DNA of 36,076 bases from CAYLYP01 sp964387795 (GTDB lineage: Bacteria > Bacteroidota > Bacteroidia > Bacteroidales > UBA7960). Below the pieces are notes generated by a model that worked only from the letters and a program-made list of their open reading frames with translations, did no database searches and was not told the origin of the DNA. Where the stretch lies: assembly GCA_964387795.1 (NCBI GenBank), contig CAYLYP010000026.1, positions 1 to 36,076 on the forward strand, written 5' to 3'. Below, in pieces: positions 12,001 through 20,353 of the stretch. Position numbers and translations under genes: made by a program. How positions within the stretch are numbered: position 1 is the first letter of the stretch; the number at the start of each line of letters is the position of its first letter.

Positions 12001-12202
12001 AAGCAATCTTGAAATAAATATTTACAATGCTTCTGGTCATTTAATAAGTACTCCCGCAAAAGGATATTATGAAGCCGGTGAGCATCAAATTAGCTGGGAA
12101 GCCTTAAACAAAAACGGAGATAATCTCCCCTCCGGGATTTATTTTGTTGAACTAAGATCAAAAAACACTGTAAAGAGGGCAAGGATGTTGTTAATTCAAT
12201 AA
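9026..12202 (+). CDS. Secreted T9SS protein: beta-propeller, Ig-like and FG-GAP repeats
   Basis: 1058 residues. The N-terminus has a basic stretch and a hydrophobic signal peptide (VCGVILTILLFISKSYA) ending near residue 32. Domains in order: a propeller-like region about 40-265 (repeated GLAWDG / GVAYDEG / GVVFDG blades); two Ig-like domains of the choice-of-anchor D/ASH type about 270-460; about eight FG-GAP/VCBS blades about 475-870, each with a calcium-loop-like core (DVNGDDADEVV, DINGDGFKDII, DFTGDGLPDVV, DITGDGINDLA); a carboxypeptidase-regulatory-like domain about 885-970; and a T9SS C-terminal sorting domain (INPNPVSQQTQISI ... GIYFVEL). Inferred role: calcium-stabilised surface or released binding protein, ligand unknown. 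It follows the giant T9SS gene on the same strand but is separated by a terminator, so it is probably a separate transcript. No catalytic motif recognised. Confidence 0.92.
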   Translation: MRAVHKRNASCKRSIVCGVILTILLFISKSYAQENKNPGRDWTIVNSFQIIGKASGLAWDGTWLYCGIFSGTNKSKIYKINPQNGNYMELFSCPQIQNAYGLSTDGTNLYVISREATGPSYLLKLSMTGNIISTITLPDQSMSGVAYDEGSFWVQTFFPDPGKIFHIDSTGTIINQIFPPGDQSWDICLQGQDLWVADYYGNTLYKITRNGTIIENHASEGNAPAGVVFDGTFLWYVDGPINQNSTLYKVNLGGSGSPQIQAPTSHYFGNVSLGASSVWNMPVNNIGTGDLIIDSISFENGNEALSVGEEFPITVIAGSNTNIAVSFSPGVSEPLEATAIIHSNDSITPQWEIELTGYAIHPQAFLYTGQASYNFENKRIHSSSRWWFEFKNTGGQPLIINKLTIDNPDFYADNNTSFPISIQTLETARIGFWFHPSAYGSHEANIEIHNNSNITPFNINLTGTSTEAEFPIGEVLWEPGIPEMAAIEPNTFLRIEDVNGDDADEVVLCSGGNTIYCLNGNASGTADIIWEKIIGTVEYTRGISSINDINGDGFKDIIIGTAWSDKAITALSGLTGNIIWRHQTNNYGSGGWVYAVDGHFDYNGDAFPDVLAATGDDANGTGPKRVYCLNGQTGEVIWEFPNYGAVYSVIGINDFTGDGLPDVVAGATDAGETNGQIIGINGLNGSLVWSTPTSGSAVWALESLGDINSDGIGDIIAGSYNGSVYIIDATNGNPAYTISIGNVLILDFFKLGDINNDGHIDIAVNQSGTSAIVLSGFNGNALWTTPLADKCYNVSQMNDITGDGINDLAAGTLYQSNWLYFLDGFDGTIIHSFDFGEPIDALQSIPDITGDKSMEIVVGGRNDKIIAYSGGITNAPETFQIGFIIKEESELMPPVAFAKITVSPLAQVFYTNQEGISFVSFPNGDYSYIVEKDGYFPESGSFTVNGENQELSVKLEIDDINIPTIKENPFKMTINPNPVSQQTQISIILPGASNLEINIYNASGHLISTPAKGYYEAGEHQISWEALNKNGDNLPSGIYFVELRSKNTVKRARMLLIQ

Positions 12203-12221
12203 GCAAAAAAATATTAACCAT

Positions 12222-12263
12222 AATCATGCTGGAATAAATAACTTCATGCATGATTGTTGTTTT
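12222..12263 (+). terminator. Weak hairpin-plus-T-tract downstream of the FG-GAP gene
   Basis: AATCATGC (12222-12229) pairs with GCATGATT (12248-12255) across an 18-base loop, followed by GTTGTTTTT. The stem is short and the loop long, so this is only a candidate. Confidence 0.35.
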
Positions 12264-12414
12264 TAAAAATTGTTTAAAAAGAATCCGGAAGTTTTTGTAA
12301 CTTAATATTAATAATCCGGGAAACAAGGATGTTTTTTAGTTGGTTTTTTTTATATTTTTATCCAAAACAACCTCATTGCTTTCTTATAGATAAAGAAACA
12401 ATACACTTTTTTAA

Positions 12415-14742
12415 ATGGATATAGTTTCAACAAGTAACAATAATAATCTTAAAGCAGAGAACATCCGCTTAAAGAACCTTATTGGTTTGCTTGAAGAGGA
12501 ACTAGTCCTTTACAAGACTTTTGTAAGTTATTCTGATGATTTTGAATCATTAGTATCTCCCGAGGGAGAATATCTGATAACATCTCCCTCATGCAAAAGC
12601 ATTACAGGCTATGATCCTGAACGTTTTATTGAGAACCGGGATTTTTTAGAAGAAATAAGTCTGAAAGAAGACAGATGGAAAATCAATCATAACTTCACAG
12701 AATTAAAGAGCTCGGATAAGCTTGAGACTTTCTTTGAAAGCAGGATTCTAACAAAAGAAAAAAACCTTTTAACATTAGAACATCATATAAGAAAAATCAT
12801 TGACACCAATGGTGTTTTAAAAGGATTTAAGATTAAGAGCAGGGATATCTCTTTCCAGAAGCGATTGGAGCAGGAGTTACAGCTCAGTAACGAATTAATA
12901 CAAGAAGGGAACAACCTGTTTACCCAAGGGAATGTATTACTGATAAAATGGAAATATGAGACTGCTGGCCCTGTTGAGTATGTAAGCGATAATGTTTCAG
13001 AGGTATTAGGATATACAAAGGAAGAAATCACATCCGAAACATTCAGGTTTGCTGACATAATTCATCCTGATGACAGGGATAATGTAATAAAAGAAATAGT
13101 AAAAAATGCAACAACAGGGAATTATAAGTTCCAGCATAAACCCTATAGATTATTGTTGAAAAAAGGGAATATCAAATGGGTGTCAGATTACACAATTCTT
13201 GAAAAAAATGAACAGGGGCAGGTAATAAGGATGTATGGTTATCTGATTGATATTACCAGCATGGTAAAAACCCAGCAGCATTTACAGGCAAAAAATGAAG
13301 AATACATCAAACTTAACAAAGAATATAAAGCACAAAACCTTGCCATTCAAAAAGCAAAAAGCAAGGTGGAAGAAAGTGAGAACATGTTAAGTATCTTTTT
13401 AGAAAATTCTTCTTCCTGGGAGACCCTTAACAATACTGATGGTGAAGTTATCTTTGCAACACCTGCTTTTGAGAAAATTACTGGTTATAATTACACATCC
13501 TATTTAAAAGGGCAAATAAGCATTTTTGACTTTTGCCATCCTGAAGACATCACATTGGTAAGGGAGTTATTTAAAGGAGCAATTGAAGGACGGAACTATA
13601 CAAATGTCGTCCATAGAATTATCACAAAGCATAAAAGCATTAAATATATCAACATAAGCATCAATCAGGTGATACTTAAAAACGGGCAAAGATTTGGTTT
13701 CAGGACTAGTATCATCGATGTAAGCCAGGAAGTTGAATCCCGCCAAAGAGAAAAACTATTTCAAAAAGCAGTGGAACAAAGCCCTTCTTCAATAATAATA
13801 GCAAACAAAAAAGGGATCATAGAATATACGAACCAAAAGTATAAAGAAGTATCAGAAGATATTGAAAGCACTTCTTTTACATCTGCTAAAGGGATGTTAA
13901 GTATCATAAACAATGGAAAGAGGAACAAACGACATCTTTTCAGAACATTATTAAAGAACAAAACCTGGTCAAGCGAACTTACCAATAAAAGGATAAATGG
14001 AGAAATAAATTATTCGCAAGTAACAATCTCAGCCATTCAGGATGAGATAGGGAACATTCAGCACTACGTTGTTGTGATGGAAGATATTACCCAGAAAAAA
14101 CTTGAAGAAAGATTGATGCTTCAAGCAATTGTTGAAGCAGAAGAAAAGGAGCGCACTCGCATTGCCCAGGAATTACATGATGGGGTTGGACCATTAATAT
14201 CATCTGCAAAGATGTTTGTCCAATGCTTTACAAAGCCAAATCAAAAAATGGACAATAAAACGATAGCTGTCAATGCTGAAGAGCTTTTAAATGAAGCACA
14301 AAAAAACATCAGGCATATTTCATATAGCTTAAGCCCGCACATACTTCAAAACTTTGGGCTTATTGATGCAATAAAATCATTTGCACAGAAAATAGAAAGC
14401 ACAGGTTCGGTGAAGATAAATGTTTCTGTCAATAATTATAAACCAATAAACAGCTATACAGAAACAGTGCTATACAGGGCCTTGTGCGAATGCATAAACA
14501 ACACAATCAAACATGCAAACGCAAGCCTCATTGAAATATTCTTTAATTTCGATGCAGATAACCTTCAGATAAAATATATTGATGACGGTTCCGGCTTTGA
14601 TTTTAATACAACGCTAAGCAAGAAAAGTGGCCTGGGGTTATTTAACCTGAAAAGCAGGCTTGAGATCATAAATGGATCCGTAACCATCGATTCAAATCCC
14701 GGAAAAGGGACCATGATAACATTTGTTTTACAAAAGATTTAA
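12415..14742 (+). CDS. Soluble multi-PAS sensor histidine kinase (HisKA_3/NarX-like)
   Basis: 775 residues without a signal peptide or membrane segment, so predicted cytoplasmic. After a short coiled coil (about 8-35) come four PAS-like domains at about 40-150, 165-290, 325-440 and 455-560. Several have the PAS/PAC pattern (SITGYDPERF, VLGYTKEEI, ITGYNYTSY, followed by HPDD- or HPED-type strings). The HisKA_3 dimerisation helix holds the phospho-acceptor His588 in ERTRIAQELHDGVGP. The C-terminal HATPase has an N box (NNTIKHA), a G1 box (DDGSGFD) and a G2 box (GLGLFNLKSR). Known: this class autophosphorylates His and passes phosphate to NarL/FixJ regulators. Such a regulator begins 20 bases downstream and is the likely partner. 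PAS ligands cannot be read from sequence. No clear promoter was found upstream. Confidence 0.93.
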   Translation: MDIVSTSNNNNLKAENIRLKNLIGLLEEELVLYKTFVSYSDDFESLVSPEGEYLITSPSCKSITGYDPERFIENRDFLEEISLKEDRWKINHNFTELKSSDKLETFFESRILTKEKNLLTLEHHIRKIIDTNGVLKGFKIKSRDISFQKRLEQELQLSNELIQEGNNLFTQGNVLLIKWKYETAGPVEYVSDNVSEVLGYTKEEITSETFRFADIIHPDDRDNVIKEIVKNATTGNYKFQHKPYRLLLKKGNIKWVSDYTILEKNEQGQVIRMYGYLIDITSMVKTQQHLQAKNEEYIKLNKEYKAQNLAIQKAKSKVEESENMLSIFLENSSSWETLNNTDGEVIFATPAFEKITGYNYTSYLKGQISIFDFCHPEDITLVRELFKGAIEGRNYTNVVHRIITKHKSIKYINISINQVILKNGQRFGFRTSIIDVSQEVESRQREKLFQKAVEQSPSSIIIANKKGIIEYTNQKYKEVSEDIESTSFTSAKGMLSIINNGKRNKRHLFRTLLKNKTWSSELTNKRINGEINYSQVTISAIQDEIGNIQHYVVVMEDITQKKLEERLMLQAIVEAEEKERTRIAQELHDGVGPLISSAKMFVQCFTKPNQKMDNKTIAVNAEELLNEAQKNIRHISYSLSPHILQNFGLIDAIKSFAQKIESTGSVKINVSVNNYKPINSYTETVLYRALCECINNTIKHANASLIEIFFNFDADNLQIKYIDDGSGFDFNTTLSKKSGLGLFNLKSRLEIINGSVTIDSNPGKGTMITFVLQKI

Positions 14743-14762
14743 CTCATTATTAAAACCCAAGA

Positions 14763-15395
14763 ATGATGTACAAAATAATTATTGTAGAAGACCATCCGAT
14801 GTTCAGGCAAAGTATTGGCTTATTGCTTGAAAAAGAAGAAATCGCAAAAGTTATTGCAAATGCCGCTAACGGCAAAGAGTTTCTTGACATAATTGATAAA
14901 TATGAACCTGATGTGGTATTAATGGATATAGCAATGCCTGTAATGGATGGTATTGAAGCATCACGGCTGGCACTTGAAAAAAAACCAGATCTTAAAATCC
15001 TTACATTATCTTCCTTTGGAGATGAGCATTACTATTTCAAGATGGTGGAAGCAGGGGTTAAAGGTTTTATATTAAAGGATTCGAGCCTTGCAGAACTTGA
15101 ACAGGCAATTGGAACGATTGCAGAAGGGGGCAATTGGTTTTCAGGTGAACTGATAAAAAAAGTAATCACAAGTATTAACAAATCCCAGAAAAACAATTCC
15201 CTTCTTACCGAAAGGGAAATTGAAGTTCTCCAACTCATCTGCCAAGGCCAGACAAATGAACAAATTGGAGAATCATTAGGTATTAGCTATGATACTGTTC
15301 GCTGGCACAGAAGTAATTTGCTCTCCAAGACCGCATGTGTTAATACAGCAGCACTGGTCATGTACGCAATTAAAAACAAACTTATTGAAATTTAA
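14763..15395 (+). CDS. NarL/FixJ-family response regulator
   Basis: 210 residues. The N-terminal receiver domain has an acidic pocket (VEDHP) and phospho-acceptor Asp55 in VVLMDIAMPVMDG. The conserved Lys is in GFILKDSS. A linker leads to a C-terminal LuxR-type helix-turn-helix (LTEREIEVLQLICQGQTNEQIGESLGISYDTVRWH). The gene starts 20 bases after the histidine kinase stop, so the two are very probably co-transcribed and form a cognate pair that controls transcription. The start is MMYK; either adjacent ATG would serve. Targets are unknown. Neighbouring genes (chemosensory operon, T9SS proteins) are candidates by position only. Confidence 0.95.
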   Translation: MMYKIIIVEDHPMFRQSIGLLLEKEEIAKVIANAANGKEFLDIIDKYEPDVVLMDIAMPVMDGIEASRLALEKKPDLKILTLSSFGDEHYYFKMVEAGVKGFILKDSSLAELEQAIGTIAEGGNWFSGELIKKVITSINKSQKNNSLLTEREIEVLQLICQGQTNEQIGESLGISYDTVRWHRSNLLSKTACVNTAALVMYAIKNKLIEI

Positions 15396-15531
15396 TGCCT
15401 GCTTATATTGACTGATTGTTTTTATCAGTATGATTAAAAAACGAAGGACATAAAATCAAATAACAACATGATTATAAATGTCCATTACTTTTATTGTCGT
15501 TTAAACAAAATACCAACAATCATAATAATCA

Positions 15532-15560
15532 CAAAGAATTGAACCTTCTTCAATTCTTTG
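15532..15560 (+). terminator. Perfect 12-bp hairpin after the response regulator gene
   Basis: CAAAGAATTGAA pairs perfectly with TTCAATTCTTTG around a 5-base CCTTC loop, followed by TTTATTT. It lies 137 bases past the stop codon, so it may terminate the kinase-regulator transcript or be an RNA stability element. Confidence 0.55.
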
Positions 15561-15565
15561 TTTAT

Positions 15566-15586
15566 TTGCAATTATTTTAATTGCAA
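15566..15586. repeat. Perfect 9-bp inverted repeat
   Basis: TTGCAATTA and TAATTGCAA flank a 3-base TTT loop, five bases after the preceding hairpin. It could be an operator or a further stem in the same RNA 3' end. Confidence 0.45.
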
Positions 15587-15658
15587 TCCCCTGTCATTTC
15601 AGTGTTTTATCTATTATCCCACCAGCATTTCAGTAAAGATTTCCATAATTCACGTAGC

Positions 15659-15694
15659 AAAAAGGATGGCAGGCTTTGCCATCCTTTTTACTTT
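15659..15694 (+). terminator. Strong terminator hairpin
   Basis: AAAAAGGATGGCA pairs with TGCCATCCTTTTT around GGCTT. The arms carry A and T runs on both sides, so it could work in either direction. It insulates the two-component genes from the chemosensory operon. Confidence 0.8.
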
Positions 15695-15699
15695 AATTA

Positions 15700-15852
15700 T
15701 TGGTACGCAAGCTGTTTTTAAAAGACATCCCTGAATATAATTTAGCTGGACAGAAACATAATAACCAACTGCAGGATTTAATACCTGCCAGACAAAAATC
15801 AACCTATGTTATTGATGATTTTCAAGCTATCAATAGGCTTTCACTGCTTTAA
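15700..15852 (+). CDS. Possible 50-residue small protein or gene remnant
   Basis: A TTG-initiated frame of 50 codons contains the string KDIPEYNLAGQKHNNQLQ and ends ...DDFQAINRLSLL. It begins directly after a terminator hairpin and has no ATG. The composition is protein-like but I recognise no family. It may be a decayed gene fragment or chance. Confidence 0.15.
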   Translation: MVRKLFLKDIPEYNLAGQKHNNQLQDLIPARQKSTYVIDDFQAINRLSLL

Positions 15853-15952
15853 GAAATTCTTTCAAAGGATGAAATATTAATCAGGCATAGGCCATTCCAT
15901 AAATAAACATCTTAGTGTTTCATGAATAAAGAACATACTAATTCTACCTAAA

Positions 15953-16318
15953 ATGAAAAAAACCATTCTTGTCGTTGATGATTTTGAAAACACACTCTTT
16001 GTCACCGAGTTCACACTGAAGAACAAAGGTTACAACACATTAAAAGCCTTATCCGGGAAAGAAGCCTTGATGCAACTTGAAAAGCAGGATGTTGATCTTG
16101 TAATCACTGATTTTAATATGCCCCAAATGGATGGAATTGAGCTGATAGAACAGATAAAAAAAAATCAAAAACATCAAAAAACCCCAATCCTTATCCTCTC
16201 AACAGAAATAAAACAGGAAATAAAAGATAAGGCTTATAAAGCAGGGGCAACAGCCTGGATAAAAAAACCATTTACAATTGAGCAATTGCTTAAAGTTGTT
16301 GAAAAAGCAATCTCGTAA
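15953..16318 (+). CDS. cheY: Single-domain CheY-like response regulator
   Basis: 121 residues, a receiver domain only. The acidic pair Asp9-Asp10 (VVDDFENT) and phospho-acceptor Asp53 (VITDFNMPQMDG) are present, as are the switch Ser in ILSTE and the conserved Lys in WIKKPF. It is the first gene of a chemosensory operon: cheA starts 42 bases later, then a methyl-accepting receptor and cheW. By family it would take phosphate from CheA and bind a motor or other effector. No flagellar genes are in view, so the effector may be gliding or pilus machinery (inference). Such stand-alone receivers are hard to tell from PilH/PilG-type proteins by sequence; the neighbours favour CheY. Confidence 0.9.
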   Translation: MKKTILVVDDFENTLFVTEFTLKNKGYNTLKALSGKEALMQLEKQDVDLVITDFNMPQMDGIELIEQIKKNQKHQKTPILILSTEIKQEIKDKAYKAGATAWIKKPFTIEQLLKVVEKAIS

Positions 16319-16360
16319 AAGAAAAAAAGTGTTTTTCAAGCAATATAAAAAGCCATCGTC

Positions 16361-18385
16361 ATGGAAAACCAATACGTTCAGTTCAAACAAAAGTTTGTTG
16401 AAGAAGCAACACGATTATCAAACGACCTCGAAAGGGATTTGCTGTTGCTTGAAAATAAGCCGGATGACAAAGAATTAATAGAATCTGTTTTCAGGTGCAT
16501 GCATACCCTGAAAGGGGTCAGCAGTATGTATGGCTTCGACAACATTGCAAATGTGACCCATCATTTGGAAAACATTTATGATTTAATCCGAAACCATGAA
16601 CTTGAAGTCTCAAGCCCATTAATCCAGACCACATTAGTGTCGGCAGACTTTATCAGAAGCCTTCTAAATGACAATGACAGCTTGTCGGAAGCAAACAAAA
16701 TCATTAATCAAAAGATTTTCAATTCAATTCAACAAATCATCGATGGTGCAGGGATACAAAAAATAAAAGAACCTGTTAAAAAGAGAATTAAAAAGAGCGA
16801 TAATGCATTTGCTACCTGGCAAATCACATTTATCCCCGAAGAAGCCATTATTACAAGATGTATCAATTTGGTATATACGTTTAAAGACCTCTTTGCTTTA
16901 GGTACATATAAGATTGTTCAAAATGAGCCTTTTCAGGAAAGAACTAAGTTTACGGTATTTTTATTTACAGATAAAACATACGATAACATTGAGGATGCAT
17001 TGCTCTTTATTATGGATTATTGTAAGGTAACAAAGATTGCTGATTATGATATTTTTGACAACGAGGCACTTGAACAACACCTTCACATTGAACCCGAAGC
17101 ATACAAAAAGAAATGGGTCCAAGACCAATCCTCAGATACTCCAGTTGAAGTTTCAGTGCCTTTCGTCAAAGAAACTATTGAAACAGGGGAAATAAAAAAC
17201 ACCCAGATATTAAACACCCGAATTGGGGTTGAAACAAGTAAACTTGATGAACTCATGTACCTTGTCAGTGAGTTGATTACAACAAATTCTCAACTTAACA
17301 TGGCATCACATAATACAGTTTATCAACCTTTATTGCCACTTTTTGAAAAGATTGACAAGCTTTCAAAACAGTTTCGGCACAACACCTTAAACCTAAGGCT
17401 TGTCCCTATCAATGAGATGACAATCCGTTTTCAAAGACTTGTAAGAGACCTTTCTGTTAAACTTGGAAAAGAAATTGAATTGGTGACACAGGGCACTGAA
17501 ACAGAGTTAGATAAAAGCACCATTGACACTCTTGTTGACCCATTGATGCATATCATAAGAAACTGTATTGATCATGGTATTGAAACCCCTGAAATCAGGC
17601 AGCAAAACAATAAACCTCCAAAAGGCATTGTAAAAATTACTGCTTATCATTCAGTGAGTTTTATTTTTATTCAGATACAGGATGACGGAAAAGGAATTGA
17701 TACTGAATTAATAAGGGAAAAAGCAATCCAGAAAGGGATCATTACTCCCGACAAACAATTAACAGAGAAAGAAATTTACGATTTAATCTTCCTACCTGGA
17801 TTTTCAACTGCCGAATCCTTAACACAGGTCTCCGGTCGGGGAGTAGGTATGGATGTTGTAAAAAAGAAAATAACAGAGCTGAGAGGACAGATTGAAATTT
17901 CTTCAGAGATAGGGTTGGGCACAAGTTTTACTATCAAGCTACACCAGACAATAGCCATTCTGGACACCATGCTTTTTCAAATCAACGAAATGCATTTTAT
18001 GGTGCCCCTCTCAGATGTTGAGGAATGCCGCTTGGCCGATATTAAAGAAATCGAGCTAAGAAAGCATACTCAGACCCTTGAATATCAAAACAGGCTGATT
18101 CCCTATTTTAACCTTTACGATCATTTTGGACTAAGCCCGGATCAAAGTCTAAGAAAACTGAAAATACTTATTATCAGGCGCCAGGACATCTGTTTTGCTC
18201 TAGCTGCAGATCGGATTATAGGTGAACATCAGGCCGTTTTAAAATCAATAGGTGATGTAGCAAAAAAACAAGAATATATTTCAGTAGCAAGTGTCTTAGG
18301 TGACGGAAACCTTGCTTATTTACTTGATTTAAACGTAATTCATTCTTCATTAACTAAAAACATCCTACAAAATGAAAAAGTATAA
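16361..18385 (+). CDS. cheA: Chemotaxis-type histidine kinase CheA
   Basis: 674 residues, no membrane segment. P1/HPt domain at about 1-125, with phospho-acceptor His48 in CMHTLKGVSSMYGF. A P2-like alpha/beta domain lies at about 150-250. The P3 dimerisation domain is near 285-350 (RIGVETSKLDELMYLVSELI). P4 ATPase domain: N box HIIRNCIDHGIETP, G1 DDGKGID and G2 SGRGVGMDVVKKK. The P5 CheW-like domain is near 535-670. Known role: receptor-controlled kinase of chemosensory arrays, phosphorylating CheY. Its last 14 bases overlap the start of the receptor gene, implying translational coupling. The sequence up to residue 280, between P2 and P3, is acidic and low-complexity, a flexible linker. Confidence 0.95.
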   Translation: MENQYVQFKQKFVEEATRLSNDLERDLLLLENKPDDKELIESVFRCMHTLKGVSSMYGFDNIANVTHHLENIYDLIRNHELEVSSPLIQTTLVSADFIRSLLNDNDSLSEANKIINQKIFNSIQQIIDGAGIQKIKEPVKKRIKKSDNAFATWQITFIPEEAIITRCINLVYTFKDLFALGTYKIVQNEPFQERTKFTVFLFTDKTYDNIEDALLFIMDYCKVTKIADYDIFDNEALEQHLHIEPEAYKKKWVQDQSSDTPVEVSVPFVKETIETGEIKNTQILNTRIGVETSKLDELMYLVSELITTNSQLNMASHNTVYQPLLPLFEKIDKLSKQFRHNTLNLRLVPINEMTIRFQRLVRDLSVKLGKEIELVTQGTETELDKSTIDTLVDPLMHIIRNCIDHGIETPEIRQQNNKPPKGIVKITAYHSVSFIFIQIQDDGKGIDTELIREKAIQKGIITPDKQLTEKEIYDLIFLPGFSTAESLTQVSGRGVGMDVVKKKITELRGQIEISSEIGLGTSFTIKLHQTIAILDTMLFQINEMHFMVPLSDVEECRLADIKEIELRKHTQTLEYQNRLIPYFNLYDHFGLSPDQSLRKLKILIIRRQDICFALAADRIIGEHQAVLKSIGDVAKKQEYISVASVLGDGNLAYLLDLNVIHSSLTKNILQNEKV

Positions 18386-20342
18386 AGAAATCAAAATCAG
18401 GACCAGATTGCTTATTGGTTTTAGCGTCTCGGCATTAATAGCAGGAATAATTGGTTATATAGGCTTCTCAAGCCTTGTTAGGGTAACTGAAAGCCAAAAT
18501 CAGATTGCCAACGTCCGACTTCCGGGAATTCAATATCTTTCTCAAATCGAATCCAATCTTGAAAGGGTGCAAAAAGCTTATTTTAAGCTTCTGAGCCTCA
18601 ACCTTAGCCCTGAAGAAAGAGAAGATATCAACACCGAAATAAATGCTTATCGGACTAATTATGCCAAGGCAAATGAAGCCTATAAGCAGCTTCCAAAAAA
18701 CGAACAGGAAGAAAAACATTATCAGCTTGTAATGGAAACTATTCAAACCTGGCGTGATTATAATGTCTCCGAAGTGGACAGATTAAATAAAGAAATAATG
18801 AATTTCACCGGGGAGACAATAAACAACCCGGAATACCAAAAACTCTATGAAGAACTGAATACAAGCATCATAAAAAAGGGAGGGATGTATCATAAACAAG
18901 TAATGGATGAAATAAAAAACCTTGTTGATATAAACCTCCAAATATCAGAGGCTGAAAACATAAAAGCAGCACAATATGCTAAAAGTGCCGAAATTCTTGT
19001 AATCATATTCATTGTTATCGGCATTATCGTATCCATAACTATTGGGGTTTATATAGCAGTCAACATCCAAAATATTATTGCCTCAATCATCGAAGAAACA
19101 AAACGATTGGTTCAGGCCGCCCTTGACGGGAAATTAGAAACAAGGGGAGATCCTGAAAAAATAAACTTTGAATTCAGGGAAATCATTGTAGGTATCAACA
19201 ACACGCTTGATGCTGTAATTATGCCTTTGAGCCTCGCTGCTGATTATATCTCAAGGATTTCAAAAGGTGATATGCCTGAGAAGATTTCTGCCCAATACAA
19301 AGGGGATTTCAACACACTGAAAAACAACCTTAACATATTAATCACCTCAACCAATGATATTATTGAAAAAGCAAAACTTGTTGCTGAAGGAGACCTGAGG
19401 GTAACACTAAAAAAACGTTCAGAGAACGATGAACTTATGGTTGCTCTTATCAATATGGTTGAAAAAATCAATGAAATCGTTAGCAACATCTACGATGGGG
19501 CAGATAATATCACCAATGCAAGTGCCCAGTTGAGCAGTGCATCCGAGGAGATGTCCCAGGGCAGCACCGAACAGGCCACATCAGCTGAAGAAGTAACTTC
19601 AGCCATTGAAGAAATGAATGCAAACATTGCGCAGAACTCTGAAAATGCTCAACAAACAGAACGAATTGCTGTTAAATCTTCAAAAGACATTATGGAAGCA
19701 AATCATGCTGTTGAGGTAACTGTAAAAGCAATGCTGGAAATTGCTGAAAAGATAAGCGTCATCAATGAAATTGCAGAAAAAACAGATATCCTGGCAATAA
19801 ACGCTGCCATTGAAGCAGCACGTGCAGGAGAACATGGGAAAGGTTTTGCTGTTGTTGCTGCTGAAGTTAGAAAACTAGCTGAAAACAGTCAGCTCGCAGC
19901 TAAGGAAATTGGTGAAGTATCAAAACGTAGCGTTGAAATATCTAAGAACTCAGGCGTTTTATTATCAAGTGTGGTACCGGATATCCAAAAAACCACACAA
20001 CTAGTACAGGAGATTGCTGCCGCCAGTGCAGAACAAAGCAGTGGAGCCCATCAAATCCTAAGCGCTATCAATCAACTGAATACTGTAGTCCAACAAAATG
20101 CTGCTTCCGCCGAAGAGTTATCTTCTAATTCGGAAGAGATGACAGCACAGGCCGAAACACTCAAAGATCTTGTTGGGTATTTTACTTTAAGGGACAATTC
20201 AATCCAAAGAAGAGAAAAAAACCATAAACAAAAACATGTCTTATTTACCCCTTCCAGTGTGAAACCTAATGTTGTCACTAAACCTCAGGTGAAAATTAAC
20301 ATGAACCTAGATGAAATAGATAACGATTTTTCAAAATATTAA
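18372..20342 (+). CDS. Methyl-accepting chemotaxis receptor with three HAMP units
   Basis: 656 residues. TM1 spans about 13-33 (LLIGFSVSALIAGIIGYIG); a periplasmic four-helix-bundle-type sensor domain covers about 35-200; TM2 spans about 208-232 (LVIIFIVIGIIVSITIGVY). Then come three HAMP-like units in a row, at about 235-285 (AALDGKLETRGDPE), 290-335 (ISKGDMPEKIS) and 335-375 (VAEGDLRVTLKKR). The signalling coiled coil runs about 380-610, with the nearly invariant hairpin tip DILAINAAIEAARAGEHGKGFAVVA. The C-terminus (DEIDNDFSKY) lacks the NWETF-type pentapeptide that tethers CheR/CheB in some receptors. It overlaps cheA by 14 bases and precedes cheW by 11. The ligand is unknown. Confidence 0.94.
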   Translation: MKKYKEIKIRTRLLIGFSVSALIAGIIGYIGFSSLVRVTESQNQIANVRLPGIQYLSQIESNLERVQKAYFKLLSLNLSPEEREDINTEINAYRTNYAKANEAYKQLPKNEQEEKHYQLVMETIQTWRDYNVSEVDRLNKEIMNFTGETINNPEYQKLYEELNTSIIKKGGMYHKQVMDEIKNLVDINLQISEAENIKAAQYAKSAEILVIIFIVIGIIVSITIGVYIAVNIQNIIASIIEETKRLVQAALDGKLETRGDPEKINFEFREIIVGINNTLDAVIMPLSLAADYISRISKGDMPEKISAQYKGDFNTLKNNLNILITSTNDIIEKAKLVAEGDLRVTLKKRSENDELMVALINMVEKINEIVSNIYDGADNITNASAQLSSASEEMSQGSTEQATSAEEVTSAIEEMNANIAQNSENAQQTERIAVKSSKDIMEANHAVEVTVKAMLEIAEKISVINEIAEKTDILAINAAIEAARAGEHGKGFAVVAAEVRKLAENSQLAAKEIGEVSKRSVEISKNSGVLLSSVVPDIQKTTQLVQEIAAASAEQSSGAHQILSAINQLNTVVQQNAASAEELSSNSEEMTAQAETLKDLVGYFTLRDNSIQRREKNHKQKHVLFTPSSVKPNVVTKPQVKINMNLDEIDNDFSKY

Positions 20343-20353
20343 GCCATACAATC

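Larger units (their letters stand above)
15396..15952. other. 557-base gap with three tandem hairpins and a 50-codon open frame
   Basis: The gap between the response regulator and the chemosensory operon holds two close hairpins (15532-15560, 15566-15586), a strong terminator hairpin (15659-15690) and a short open frame (15700-15852) matching no family I know. No clear TAnnTTTG promoter was found just before the CheY gene. Confidence 0.6.
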
